NCBI RefSeq assembly: GCF_049800675.1
Contig: NZ_JBLOOT010000002.1
Span: 571,318 to 635,317 of the forward strand
Direction: 5' to 3'
Source of the DNA: Cauispirillum nitrogeniifigens
Lineage (GTDB): Bacteria; Pseudomonadota; Alphaproteobacteria; Rhodospirillales; Rhodospirillaceae
DNA: 64,000 bases
Part shown: piece by piece, positions 52,301-61,494 of the stretch
Layout of the letters: every line of letters starts with the position of its first letter
How positions within the stretch are numbered: the first letter of the stretch is position 1
The notes under the pieces: generated by a model
The model's input: the letters and a program-made list of their open reading frames with translations, nothing else
The model's database searches: none
What the model was told of the DNA's origin: nothing
Made by a program: the position numbers and the translations under genes

Positions 52301-53715
52301 CGGTGCTGGCCGGGCGGCTGTTCCGCGAGATGACCGGCCTGTTCGAGACCGGCGTGTTCACGCCGCTGCCCTACCGCGTGTTCGACGCCCCGCGCGTGGT
52401 CGAGGCGTTCCGCCACATGCAGCAGTCCCGCCACGTCGGCAAGATCGTCCTGACGCCGCCGGCCGCGCCCGTGCCGGTGGAGGCCGCCGCGCCCAAGGCC
52501 CTGAGCCTGGACCCGGCCGGCGCCTATCTGGTCACCGGCGGCCTCGGCGGCTTCGGCCTGCGCACCGCCGAATGGCTGGCCGCCAAGGGCGCCCGCCATC
52601 TGGTCCTGGCGTCGCGCCGGGGCGTGGTCGGCGAGGAGGCGGCACCCGTGGTTGCCCGCCTGAAGGCCGCCGGCGTCAAGGTCGAGGCCAAGGCCTGCGA
52701 CGTCGCCGACGAGGCCGCCGTGCGGGCGCTGGTCGCCGCCACCCCGACCCTCAAGGGCGTGGTCCATGCCGCCGCCGTCTATGACGACGGCGTGCTGGGG
52801 GCGATGGCCGAGGCACGGTTTGCCACCGTGCTCGGCCCCAAGGCCGGCGGCGCCTGGGCGCTGCACCGCGCGACGGAGGGCCTGAGCCTCGACCTGTTCG
52901 TGGTCTACTCGTCGGTCACCACCCTGCTCGGCAATCCGGGACAGGCCAACTACGTCGCCGCCAACCAGGCCCTGGAGGCGCTGATCGAGCGCCGCCGCCG
53001 CGCCGGCCTGCCCGGGCTGGCCGTGTGCTGGGGCGGCATCGCCGACGCCGGCTATCTGGCCCGCAACGCCGAAATCCAGGAAAGCCTCCAGAGCAAGCTG
53101 GGCGCCGCCGCGCTGACCGCCGCCGGAGCCCTGGACTGGCTGGAGCGCCTGCTGGTCGCCGGGGTGTCCAACATGACCGTGGCGGAACTGGACTGGCGCC
53201 TGCTGCGCGGTGGCCTGCCGGCGCTGCGCACGCCGCGCTTCGCCGAGCTGCGCACCGGCGGCGGGGCCGAGGCCGGGGCCGAGGCGGTGGACATCCAGAC
53301 CCTCATCGAGGGCCTGTCGCCGGCCGAGATCCGCGACCTGCTGGTCGAGATGCTGTCGGAGGAACTGGCCCACGTCCTGCGCATCCCCGCCGACCGCATC
53401 AACCCCCGCCAGTCCATCTTCGACATGGGCATGGACAGCCTGATGGCGCTGGAACTGAAGATGGTCATCGAGGAACGCTTCGGCGTCGACCTGCCGCCCA
53501 TGGCTATCTCCGAGGGCGGCACCGTGGTCCGTCTGGCCGAGAAGATCCGCGATCACCTCATCGGCGAGGCTCCGGCCGAGGGCACCGGCGGCGACGACGT
53601 GGCGCACCTGGCCCAGCTCCATGCCGCCGGCGAGGTCGACCTCGACGAGGCGCGGGACATCATGGCGGACCTGGAAAGTGGCGAGGGTGCCAAGCAGAGC
53701 AAGCTGATTTCATAG
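46339..53715 (+). CDS. rkpA: Single-module reducing polyketide/fatty-acid synthase (RkpA/WcbR-like)
   Basis: A 2458-residue multienzyme with domain order KS-AT-DH-MT-ER-KR-ACP. The KS triad is Cys177 (DTACSSS), His312 and His351. The AT serine is Ser621 (GHSVGE) with YAFH suggesting malonyl-CoA. The DH has His923 (GDHKVGGAVVFP) and Asp1083. A C-methyltransferase motif VLEVGAGTGG is at about 1342-1351. The ER has GGAGGVG at 1861-1867, the KR GGLGGFG at 2067-2073 with Ser2192/Tyr2205, and the ACP Ser2367 (GMDSL). A 60-residue acidic tail may dock. One module used iteratively would make a fully reduced, possibly methyl-branched acyl chain. The next gene, an alpha-oxoamine synthase, points to the RkpA/RkpG arrangement. 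Start: ATG after GGGGAG. Confidence 0.93.
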   Translation: MTAGARKIAIIGSACRFPGGADGMASFWDIISQGRDVVTEIPDDRFDKRMFQHPDIAVAGRAYTFAAGTLGDVSGFDAGFFGISAREAEQMDPQQRLLLEMAWEAMERGGQVPEHIAGTPTAVYIGVSATDYADIRQGDPEVGNAYFMLGSTLSITANRISYIFDLNGPSMAIDTACSSSIVALHEAVHALREGRAGMAVVGGIHLLLSPYPFGGFSKATMLAPYGRCRTFDKLAKGYVRGEGGGVLLLKPLDDAERDGDPILGVIREVDINTDGRTKGIALPSGEAQEALLARAYASAGVDPDDVVYVEAHGTGTFVGDPAETGAIGRALGRHRSGGPLPVGSVKSNIGHLEPAAGMAGLIKALLVLRHRVIPPTINVETLNPDIDFAGLNLAPALTALPLPETERPAIVGVNSFGFGGTNAHVILEEYRASRSDVPAPAPADAPLYLSARTEPALRQLAGAVAEALRAPGGPSRADAAWTLALRRSHMETRLVARGADAVAALADYAQGEAPSAIAAGTVLSRNAPVGLVFSGNGSQWSGMGAVLLGEDPVFRAAIERIDVLVSRAAGWSVLSEMALDADPARMDDTRIAQPVLFALQVGLVESLRARGLTFAAVTGHSVGEVAAAWACGALSLEQAVTVILERSAAQGRTRGHGRMAAADLDAERAAAVVARFAGRIEVAAYNSPKAVTLSGEEAALADLGRELAAQGTSFRMLDLDYAFHNRVLEPVRDDLAKALKGLRPQAGEEGVAFHSTVTGGVVAGTGLDAAYWWANVRQPVRFRDAIAGMAQAGVQVFLEIGPHPIMQAYVRQTLRELDVPGQPLSTMMRQKPGAPSLVAAIDRVHTLGGRLDFAALFPGRRPVADLPTYPWQRERHWFKPTPEARGRCYQNYEGPLLGYRPVRDVPLWETMIDAALYPYLGDHKVGGAVVFPAAGFLEMALEAATLVFDDARADVEYLEIRRPLVLEAGRPKVVRLTWNPEDGIFRIESRQHMQDEAWSLHVTGRLADPVHAVPADALALPAAGTTVPAEDHYALARAIGLDYGPAFQAVRGVTVDGTAAVAELAVPEGLSLDDYRLHPSLFDGCLQALFDVMVANAPAGQAPTAYLPYQIGRFLLHDKGGVATRCRVNLIKVGPRSLVADFVLTDDAGTILAEARRFRFLRAELLRKGGAHGLLHAVETTPLARLVAAAPVALPLEDAAAAVAGAAEGACGPAVEDLTRVAAAFAAEALAGLEESEVAEGRAELLDLCRTLAARGEGAADAVWRAALGRRPDHLAELTMIGRAGRALPKALRDAAVRQPVAAPTLEHFFDAAPTIAAGDAALAAAVGRALAARPATARLRVLEVGAGTGGLSRRLLAVLPADGVSLVVTDRDEDALARLDGEIGSHPGVAVERLDILDPELGTTGPVSGRFDIVVASGLLSAVDRPLAVMEALAGLAAPGGLVMLAEPAPAAWLDLAFGLNPLWWRRHDNDIALPPLMDPETLADFAAVAGLDEVAPVEVGGAIVMTARSGQMVARAAAPAEAAGPWLVAAGTSGAEAALGDALMARLEAAGAKPVRVTSGDDWAGVVAAHKPAAVVHLLGLGAEDGDAAAVVAHQTARCWSITALAQAMQAPNAHKARLVVVTAGAQAGAVGEGAVWGLGRVLQNEAADLKPALIDLQDAAPVDLADALAAELLATCPETEVILAPDRRLGLRVRPSGLEAAARPVPADARRTLAFTPGSLDNLRWVDEPRRAPAAGEVEIAVRAAGLNFRDVMFALGVLPDEAVENGFAGATTGMEAGGVVTRVGPGVSDLAVGDEVLCFAPACFSSHITTAVTAVARKPSIMGFAEAATVPTVFFTVYYALHHLARLEAGERILIHGGAGGVGLAAIQYARHLGAEVYTTVGTAEKRDLVILAGVPEDHIFDSRSTAFADQILAATGGQGVDVVLNSLAGEAIHKSLMVLRPFGRFLELGKRDFFANSRMGLRPFRNNITYYGIDADQLMVEKPVLAGRLFREMTGLFETGVFTPLPYRVFDAPRVVEAFRHMQQSRHVGKIVLTPPAAPVPVEAAAPKALSLDPAGAYLVTGGLGGFGLRTAEWLAAKGARHLVLASRRGVVGEEAAPVVARLKAAGVKVEAKACDVADEAAVRALVAATPTLKGVVHAAAVYDDGVLGAMAEARFATVLGPKAGGAWALHRATEGLSLDLFVVYSSVTTLLGNPGQANYVAANQALEALIERRRRAGLPGLAVCWGGIADAGYLARNAEIQESLQSKLGAAALTAAGALDWLERLLVAGVSNMTVAELDWRLLRGGLPALRTPRFAELRTGGGAEAGAEAVDIQTLIEGLSPAEIRDLLVEMLSEELAHVLRIPADRINPRQSIFDMGMDSLMALELKMVIEERFGVDLPPMAISEGGTVVRLAEKIRDHLIGEAPAEGTGGDDVAHLAQLHAAGEVDLDEARDIMADLESGEGAKQSKLIS

Positions 53716-53751
53716 GCCGAACGGACGTGGGGGCGAGAACCCGCTTGAATT

Positions 53752-53792
53752 GGGGGAGGGGGATCGGCAGAGTGCCGTCTTTCCGCTCCCCC
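53752..53792 (+). promoter_or_regulatory. Nested hairpin in the rkpA-rkpG spacer
   Basis: GGGGGAG (53752-53758) pairs with CTCCCCC (53786-53792), enclosing CGGCA-GAG-TGCCG (53765-53777). It lies 27 bases before the rkpG-like start. It could attenuate or stabilise the message between the two genes. No T-run follows. Confidence 0.4.
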
Positions 53793-53818
53793 GAGTCCCA
53801 TTGTCGTCGAGTAACCTG

Positions 53819-55201
53819 ATGCCCCACTCCACCCGTCCCGGTGCCTTGTCCCGTGAAGAAAAGCAGGAGATGCTCAAGCGGATCCTGGCGAAACGGGGCG
53901 GCGGCAGGGCGGCGCAGGGCGGACCGGCCAGTTCCGGCATCCCGACCGAGGACGTCCGCGCCGACGAGGACGTGCCCGAGTCGGCGTGGCGCATCGACAA
54001 GTTTCCCCAGTACCTCCAGCTTCACCTGCAACGGGCGGTGGCCGACCGCATCGGTGTGCGCAACCCGTTCTTCCTGGTCAACGACGGCGTGGCGACCAAC
54101 ACCACCGTCATTGACGGCCGCGAGGTGGTCAACTTCGCCGGCTACAACTACCTGGGCTTGAACGGCCATCCCCGCGTGGTCGGTGCCGCCGCCGAGGCCG
54201 CCGCCGCCTGGGGCACCTCGGCCTCGGCCAGCCGGCTGGTCAGCGGCGAGAAGCCGCCGCACCGCGCCCTGGAGAAGGCCATCGCCGACCTGCACGGCAC
54301 CGACGACGCCGTCGCCTTCGTCAGCGGCTACACCACCAACGTAACCGTCGTCGCCACCCTGTGCGGCCCGCGCGATCTGGTCGCCCACGACCGCCTCATC
54401 CACAACAGCGCGGTCCAGGGGGCGCGGCTGTCGGGCGCCACCCGCCATGCCTTCCCGCACAACGACTGGCAGGCGCTGGATACCTTCCTGACCGAGAACC
54501 GCCGCCACTACGAGCGGGTGCTGATCATCACCGAGGGCCTGTTCAGCATGGACGGCGACGTCTGCCCGCTGGACAAGCTGATCGAGCTGAAGCGCCGCCA
54601 CAAGGCCCTGCTGATGGTCGACGAGGCCCACTCGATCGGCTCCCTGGGCGCGCAGGGGCGCGGCGTCGGCGAGCACTTCGGCGTCGCGGCGAGCGATGTC
54701 GACGTGTGGATGGGCACGCTGTCCAAGACCCTGGCCGGCTGCGGCGGCTATATCGCCGGCTGCTCGGCGCTGGTCGAACTGCTGAAGTTCTCCGCCAACG
54801 GCTTCATCTACTCCGTCGGCATGCCGCCGCCCATGGCCGCCGCCTCGGCCGAGGCCATCGCCCTTCTGCGCGCCGAGCCCGAGCGGGTCGCCCGCCTCCA
54901 GGCCAACGGCCGCCTGTTCCTGGCCGAGGCCAAGGCCGCCGGCCTGGATACCGGGCTGTCGGAAGGCTACAACGTCGTGCCGGTGATCATCGGCAAGTCG
55001 CTGACCGCCGGCCGGCTGTCCAACGCCCTGCTCGACCGCGGCTTCAGCGTGCAGCCGGTGGTCTATCCGGCGGTGGAGGAGAAGCTTGCCCGCCTGCGCT
55101 TCTTCATCACCGCCGACCACACGGCCGAGCAGATCCGCGCCACCGTCGCCGCCGTCGCCGAGGAACTGGCCCGCCTGACCAGCGAAGCGGACGAGGGCTA
55201 G
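53819..55201 (+). CDS. rkpG: Alpha-oxoamine synthase (RkpG/WcbT/BioF family)
   Basis: A 460-residue PLP enzyme that condenses an acyl thioester with an amino acid, losing CO2 to give an amino-ketone. The PLP lysine is Lys303 in TLSKTLAGCGGYIAG. Upstream landmarks are FAGYNYLGLNGHP, SGYTTNVTVVATLCG, HNSAVQGARLSGA and LLMVDEAHSIGSLGAQGRG. It has a 90-residue N-terminal extension (SREEKQEMLKRILAKR) not found in BioF, perhaps for docking to the synthase. It follows the synthase gene by about 100 bases and likely takes the acyl chain from its ACP, giving a sphingoid-like lipid, as proposed for the capsule anchor pathways of rhizobia and Burkholderia. Confidence 0.9.
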   Translation: MPHSTRPGALSREEKQEMLKRILAKRGGGRAAQGGPASSGIPTEDVRADEDVPESAWRIDKFPQYLQLHLQRAVADRIGVRNPFFLVNDGVATNTTVIDGREVVNFAGYNYLGLNGHPRVVGAAAEAAAAWGTSASASRLVSGEKPPHRALEKAIADLHGTDDAVAFVSGYTTNVTVVATLCGPRDLVAHDRLIHNSAVQGARLSGATRHAFPHNDWQALDTFLTENRRHYERVLIITEGLFSMDGDVCPLDKLIELKRRHKALLMVDEAHSIGSLGAQGRGVGEHFGVAASDVDVWMGTLSKTLAGCGGYIAGCSALVELLKFSANGFIYSVGMPPPMAAASAEAIALLRAEPERVARLQANGRLFLAEAKAAGLDTGLSEGYNVVPVIIGKSLTAGRLSNALLDRGFSVQPVVYPAVEEKLARLRFFITADHTAEQIRATVAAVAEELARLTSEADEG

Positions 55202-55210
55202 GGGCACACC

Positions 55211-56236
55211 ATGGTCGCCGCGATCATTGCGGGTCTGGCGGCCTTCGCGCTGACCGCCGTCCTGATGCGGCCGCTGGTCGCCGTCCTGCGGCGCCGGGCG
55301 GTGCTCGACATTCCCAACGAACGCTCCAGCCACAAGGTGCCGACGCCGCGCGGCGGCGGCCTGGCGGTCACCGCCGTGGTGGTGCTGGGCTGGGGGCTGG
55401 CGGTCGCCCTGGCCGGCGCCGGTCCGTACACGGCGATGGCCGTGGTGGTCCTGGCCGGGGCGGCAGTGCTGGGCGGGCTGTCGTGGGTGGACGACCGCGT
55501 GAACCTGCCGCGCCGCCTGCGCTTTTCCCTCCACGTCGCGGCGGTGGCCGCCGCGCTGGGGGCGCTGCCGGCCGGGGCCCTGGTGTTCCAGGGCCTGCTG
55601 CCGGTGTGGGGCGACCGGCTGCTGGCTGCTCTGGCCTGGGTGTGGTTCGTCAACCTGTACAACTTCATGGACGGCATCGACGGTATCTCGGGCATGCAGA
55701 CCGCCAGCCTGGGCATCGGCGTCGCCGTGCTGGCCTCGGGGCTCGGCATCGGCGCGGCGAGCGGCCTGCCGCTGACCGCCCTGGGCCTGATCGCCGCCGG
55801 GGCGGGGCTGGGCTTCCTGCTGTGGAACTGGCATCCGGCCAAGGTCTTCCTGGGCGACGTCGGCAGTATCCCGCTGGGCTTCCTGCTGGGCTGGCTGATG
55901 CTGCTGCTGGCGCTGTCGGGACACCTGGCGGCGGCCTTCATCCTGCCGGCGTTCTACCTGGCCGACGCCACCCTGACCCTGCTCGAACGGGCGGCGCGAG
56001 GGCGTCCTTTCCTGGCCCCGCACCGCGAACACCACTACCAGCGCGCCGTTCACCACGGCGGCCTGCGCCACGATCAGGTGGTGGTGCGCGTGCTGGCCGG
56101 CAATGCCGTTCTGCTGACCGCCGCCGTGCTGGCGGCAACCGGCCATGCGGCCGTGGGCGCGGTCCTCGCCGTGGCGGTGGTGACGGCGCTGCTGGTCGTC
56201 TTCCGCCGCCCCGCGCGGAGGCCCCTTGGGGAGTAG
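55211..56236 (+). CDS. Polyprenyl-phosphate N-acetylhexosamine-1-phosphate transferase (WecA/MraY family)
   Basis: A 341-residue inner-membrane protein with about ten helices. It joins a UDP-sugar's sugar-1-phosphate to undecaprenyl phosphate. Motifs are in the right order: PNERSSHKVPTPRGGG, FVNLYNFMDGIDGISG (Mg2+ aspartates), WHPAKVFLGDVGS and HREHHYQRAVHHGG, the last being the cytoplasmic loop that helps choose the UDP-sugar. It resembles WecA/WbpL more than MraY. It starts 9 bases after the rkpG-like stop with GGGG as ribosome site. GlmU and UppS in the next genes would supply both of its substrates if it uses UDP-GlcNAc. Confidence 0.87.
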   Translation: MVAAIIAGLAAFALTAVLMRPLVAVLRRRAVLDIPNERSSHKVPTPRGGGLAVTAVVVLGWGLAVALAGAGPYTAMAVVVLAGAAVLGGLSWVDDRVNLPRRLRFSLHVAAVAAALGALPAGALVFQGLLPVWGDRLLAALAWVWFVNLYNFMDGIDGISGMQTASLGIGVAVLASGLGIGAASGLPLTALGLIAAGAGLGFLLWNWHPAKVFLGDVGSIPLGFLLGWLMLLLALSGHLAAAFILPAFYLADATLTLLERAARGRPFLAPHREHHYQRAVHHGGLRHDQVVVRVLAGNAVLLTAAVLAATGHAAVGAVLAVAVVTALLVVFRRPARRPLGE

Positions 56237-56442
56237 GACCACCCCCCCGAAGAGGTAGACCTCCCGCGCCGAGCCACCATGCTGGACAGGCCGCGGGCTT
56301 TCGCGCACCATGACCCTGTGCCCACGGAGGATCAATCGCCCACGCCGCCCTGTCCGCAACTCCTGGCCCCGTCCCCCATTCAACAGACGGCGGGGCCGGC
56401 ACGCCTCCGTTGCGCCCCCGCCAGAACAGCGACCGGTTCCCG

Positions 56443-57198
56443 ATGACGCAGACAGAAGCCCTTTCGACGCAGCCCACCGGCCCGAGCGGTTCCCTGTCCG
56501 GGCCTTTCCACGTCGCCATCATCATGGACGGCAACGGGCGCTGGGCGCAGGCCCGTGGCCTGCCCCGCGTGGCCGGCCACCAGCGCGGCGTCGAGGCCGT
56601 GCGCACGGTGGTCAAGGCGGCGCCCGGCCTGGGCGTCACCCACCTGACCCTGTTCGGATTCTCGTCGGAGAACTGGCGCCGCCCGGAGCAGGAGGTCTCG
56701 GCCCTCATGGGTCTGCTGCGCCTGTACCTGCGCAACGAGGTCCACAAGCTGCACAAGGACGGCGTGCGGCTGTGCTTCATCGGTGACCGCGAGCGGCTGC
56801 CCGCCGACATCATCGCCCTGATGACCCAGTCCGAGGAGCTGACGGCCGGCAACGCCGGGCTGGTCCTGACCATCGCCCTGTCCTATGGCGGCCGCGCCGA
56901 CATCGTCGGCGCCGCCCGGCGCCTGGCCCGCGCCGCCGCCGCCGGCGAGCTGGACCCCGAGGCCATCGACGAGGCCGCCGTCGACGGCGCCCTGTCCACC
57001 GCCGGCCTGCCCGAGCCCGACCTGCTCATCCGCACCTCCGGCGAACAGCGCGTCAGCAACTTCCTGCTGTGGCAGTGCGCCTATGCCGAGATGCTGTTCG
57101 TCGATACCTTCTGGCCCGATTTCGGCGCCGCCGATCTGGCGTGGTGTGTCGGCCAGTTCCAGGGGCGGAATCGCAGGTTCGGGGCTGTAACATCCTGA
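56443..57198 (+). CDS. uppS: Cis-prenyltransferase (undecaprenyl diphosphate synthase family)
   Basis: A 251-residue soluble enzyme that elongates farnesyl diphosphate with isopentenyl diphosphate in cis. AIIMDGNGRWAQARGLPRVAGHQRGV includes the Mg2+-binding aspartate, followed by LTLFGFSSENWRRP; LLIRTSGEQRVSNFLLWQCAYAEMLF is the conserved C-terminal site. The usual uppS neighbours (cdsA, dxr, frr) are missing, so this may be a second copy serving the surface-glycan carrier. The start at 56443 has no clear ribosome site; a TTG at 56410 would add 11 residues. Chain length is not predictable. Confidence 0.9.
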   Translation: MTQTEALSTQPTGPSGSLSGPFHVAIIMDGNGRWAQARGLPRVAGHQRGVEAVRTVVKAAPGLGVTHLTLFGFSSENWRRPEQEVSALMGLLRLYLRNEVHKLHKDGVRLCFIGDRERLPADIIALMTQSEELTAGNAGLVLTIALSYGGRADIVGAARRLARAAAAGELDPEAIDEAAVDGALSTAGLPEPDLLIRTSGEQRVSNFLLWQCAYAEMLFVDTFWPDFGAADLAWCVGQFQGRNRRFGAVTS

Positions 57199-57221
57199 AA
57201 CACGTTTTGATTGGTATCCGA

Positions 57222-57250
57222 CTCGGGCCTGTGGCAAGACAGGCGCCGAG
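57222..57250 (+). promoter_or_regulatory. Hairpin in the glmU leader
   Basis: CTCGG-GCCTGT (57222-57232) pairs with ACAGGC-G-CCGAG (57239-57250) around GGCAAG, eleven pairs with one bulged G. It lies 30 bases before the glmU start and after the uppS stop. It may be a weak terminator or a translational control element. Confidence 0.4.
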
Positions 57251-57279
57251 CGCCCAATCACGTTTCCAACGGTTCCGCC

Positions 57280-58653
57280 ATGCCTGACCAATCCGCCGCC
57301 CGCTCCGTCGCCGCCGTCGTCCTGGCGGCCGGGATGGGAACGCGCATGAAGTCCGCCCGCCCCAAGGTCCTGCACGCCGTCCTCGGCCGTCCGATGGTCA
57401 GCCATGTGGTCGCCGGGGCCGAGGCTCTGGGGGCCGGGCGCACGGTGGTCGTCATCGGCCCCGACATGGCCGCCCTGGCCGCCGCCGTCGCCCCCCATCC
57501 CACCGTCGAACAGACCGACCGCCTGGGCACCGCCCACGCCGTGGCGCAGGCCCGCGCCGTGCTGGAGGGCTTCACCGGCACCGTCCTGGTGCTCTACGGC
57601 GACACCCCGCTGATCACCCGCGACACCCTGGACCGCCTGCTGGCCGCCCATGCCGAGGCAGCGGCCGGCGTCTCCGTCCTGGGCTTCCGGGCCGCCGTTC
57701 CCGGCGGCTATGGCCGGTTGATCACCGGCGCCGCCGGCCTGGAGGCCATCGTCGAGGCCAGGGACGCGACGCCCGAACAGCTCGCCATCGACCTGTGCAA
57801 CTCCGGCGTCATGGCCGTCGACGCCGCCGCCCTGTGGGGCTGGCTGGACCGCGTCGGCAATGCCAATGCCAAGGGCGAGTACTACCTGACCGACATCGTC
57901 GCCCTGGCCCGCGCCGACGGCCGCCGCTGCGTCGCCGTCGAGGGGGCGGAGGACGAGTTCCTGGGCGTCAACAGCCGCGCCGAACTGGCGGTGGCCGAAC
58001 GCATCGCCCAGGACCGCATGCGCGCCGCCGCCATGGCCGGCGGGGCGACCCTGGTGGACCCGGCCAGCGTCCACTTCAGCTGGGACACGGTGCTCGGCCG
58101 CGACGTGGTGGTCGGCCCGTTCACCGTCTTCGGGCCCGGCGTGACCGTCGGCGACGACGTGGAGATCAAGGGCTTCTGCCACTTCGAGAACTGCTCCATC
58201 GCCACCGGCGCCACCGTCGGCCCCTACGCCCGCCTGCGCCCCGGCGCCGCCATCGGCGAGGGCGCCCACATCGGCAACTTCGTCGAGGTCAAGAAGGCGG
58301 TGATCGAGCCGGGCGCCAAGGTCAACCACCTGACCTACATCGGCGATGCCCGCGTCGGCGCCAAGGCCAACATCGGCGCCGGCACCATCACCTGCAACTA
58401 TGACGGCTTCGGCAAGTACCACACCGACATCGGCGCGGGGGCGTTCATCGGCTCCAACACCGCCCTGGTCGCCCCGGTGAAAATCGGCGACGGCGCCATG
58501 GTGGCCGCCGGTTCGGTCATCACGCGGGCGGTGCCGGCCGACGCGCTGGCCCTGGGGCGCGGCGAGCAGTCGGTGACGGAAGGCTGGGCCGCCCGCTTCC
58601 GCGCCATGAAACAGCGTGCCAAGGCGGCCAAGGACGCCAAGGCCAAGAAATAG
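57280..58653 (+). CDS. glmU: Bifunctional GlmU (GlcN-1-P acetyltransferase / GlcNAc-1-P uridyltransferase)
   Basis: A 457-residue cytoplasmic enzyme that makes UDP-GlcNAc from glucosamine 1-phosphate in two steps. The N-terminal uridyltransferase shows VVLAAGMGTRMKSARPKVLH and VLYGDTPLI. From about residue 250 a left-handed beta-helix carries the acetyltransferase, with HIGNFVEVKKAVIEPGAKVNHLTYIGDA and NIGAGTITCNYDGFGKYHTDIG. Length is normal. It lies 15 bases upstream of glmS. UDP-GlcNAc feeds cell wall, LPS and presumably the WecA-like step. Confidence 0.95.
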   Translation: MPDQSAARSVAAVVLAAGMGTRMKSARPKVLHAVLGRPMVSHVVAGAEALGAGRTVVVIGPDMAALAAAVAPHPTVEQTDRLGTAHAVAQARAVLEGFTGTVLVLYGDTPLITRDTLDRLLAAHAEAAAGVSVLGFRAAVPGGYGRLITGAAGLEAIVEARDATPEQLAIDLCNSGVMAVDAAALWGWLDRVGNANAKGEYYLTDIVALARADGRRCVAVEGAEDEFLGVNSRAELAVAERIAQDRMRAAAMAGGATLVDPASVHFSWDTVLGRDVVVGPFTVFGPGVTVGDDVEIKGFCHFENCSIATGATVGPYARLRPGAAIGEGAHIGNFVEVKKAVIEPGAKVNHLTYIGDARVGAKANIGAGTITCNYDGFGKYHTDIGAGAFIGSNTALVAPVKIGDGAMVAAGSVITRAVPADALALGRGEQSVTEGWAARFRAMKQRAKAAKDAKAKK

Positions 58654-58668
58654 ATAGGGGTTCCACGC

Positions 58669-60492
<1,824 letters not shown>

Positions 60493-60525
60493 CCGGGGAC
60501 ATTCAACTTGTCGGCCTTGTCCGGT

Positions 60526-60584
60526 GACGAAATAGTTTCATACTCGACGAAATAGTCTCATACTGGACGAAATAGTTTCATACT
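60526..60584 (+). repeat. Three direct repeats, probable TnsB-binding sites
   Basis: Units at 60526-60544, 60546-60564 and 60566-60584, each GACGAAATAGTTTCATACT with one change (TCTC for TTTC) in the second, spaced exactly 20 bases. Phased repeats just inside the terminal TGT are the usual TnsB-binding array. The unit contains an inner GAAA/TTTC inversion. Confidence 0.85.
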
Positions 60585-60657
60585 GCATCCCCATGGACTC
60601 CCGGTTGTCATCGGCCTACCGTAATCACGGCAAGGTCGGTGGCCAAGAGGTGCGCGC

Positions 60658-61494
60658 ATGGCGCGACGGAAGTATTCCGTGGACGAGGCATTGGTCGCCC
60701 GCTACCTGAAGGAAGGTCGCGGGACAGGGCACGGCGCCGACTACAAACCCTGGCTGAAAATCTCCGATGTGCCGTCCTTGGGGCGTTCGCACCGCCTGCG
60801 GGGCATCAAGACCGGCCGGGTTCATCATTTTCTTTCCGACATCGAGGTCAATCTTTTCTACCTGCTGGATTGGCACGACGCAGTCGTCGATATCCGGGAG
60901 CAATTTCCGCTGGATCGCGAAGAAACCCAAGCCATCGCCGAACAGGCGGGAATACGCTATCCCGTCGACAGCCACACACGAGTGCCGCTGGTGCAGAGCA
61001 CGGATTTCCTGGTGGACTACGTTGTGGCCGGCGAGGAGCGCCGAGTGGCCTATTCAGTCAAACCAGTCGATGCCTTGTCCGAAAAGCGCAAGGCCGAGCT
61101 TCTGGAACTCGAACGGCTGTATTGGCTGGCACGCGACGTTCCCTGGGGCATCGTGACCAGCCAGGAAATCCCCAAGTCTCTGTCCAGGAACATTGCCTGG
61201 GTTCACAACTACGTCGATGTGGACGACCTCAGCCAGCCCCATCCCGGCTATTACGCGGATAAGGCCATCCTGGTCCTGAACGAGATAGCGTCATCGCGCG
61301 GCGTCTCACTAAAACAGGCCTGTCAGGCGCTGGATGATCGTCTGGCCATGCAGCCGGGGACGGCGCTGTTGTTGGTCCGCCATCTGATCGCGTGCAAGCA
61401 GCTGCTCTGCGACATGTCCGAACCGATGAGTGAAGCCTCTCCGGTGGAGAATTTCCGTGCCGCGCCGGCGTCCCGACTGGGGAGGCTGGGATGA
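60658..61494 (+). CDS. tnsA: TnsA-type transposase endonuclease subunit
   Basis: A 278-residue restriction-endonuclease-like protein that cuts the 5' ends of the transposon. Catalytic candidates are Glu63 (LSDIEVNLF), Asp115 (STDFLVDYV) and Lys134 (AYSVKPV); in Tn7 TnsA they are Glu63, Asp114 and Lys132, so spacing is nearly the same. The Tn7 glutamine two residues before the lysine is Ser132 here. The C-terminal 100 residues are the winged-helix-like TnsC-contacting part. The stop overlaps the tnsB ATG. A GAGG ribosome site precedes the start. Confidence 0.9.
   Translation: MARRKYSVDEALVARYLKEGRGTGHGADYKPWLKISDVPSLGRSHRLRGIKTGRVHHFLSDIEVNLFYLLDWHDAVVDIREQFPLDREETQAIAEQAGIRYPVDSHTRVPLVQSTDFLVDYVVAGEERRVAYSVKPVDALSEKRKAELLELERLYWLARDVPWGIVTSQEIPKSLSRNIAWVHNYVDVDDLSQPHPGYYADKAILVLNEIASSRGVSLKQACQALDDRLAMQPGTALLLVRHLIACKQLLCDMSEPMSEASPVENFRAAPASRLGRLG

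Noticed and set aside
46312..53622. A 2436-codon open frame antisense to the synthase gene
   Set aside because: It mirrors the codon pattern of the real gene in GC-rich DNA, has low-complexity His/Gly/Arg/Gln composition and no recognisable domain.
53716..53818. Internal terminator between the synthase and oxoamine synthase genes
   Set aside because: The hairpin lacks a T-run and the two genes form a functional pair in known loci, so it is listed only as a structured spacer.
60526..60584. Three regularly spaced repeats as a possible CRISPR array
   Set aside because: The repeats are 19-20 bases and directly adjacent with no spacers; position and neighbours fit TnsB-binding sites.
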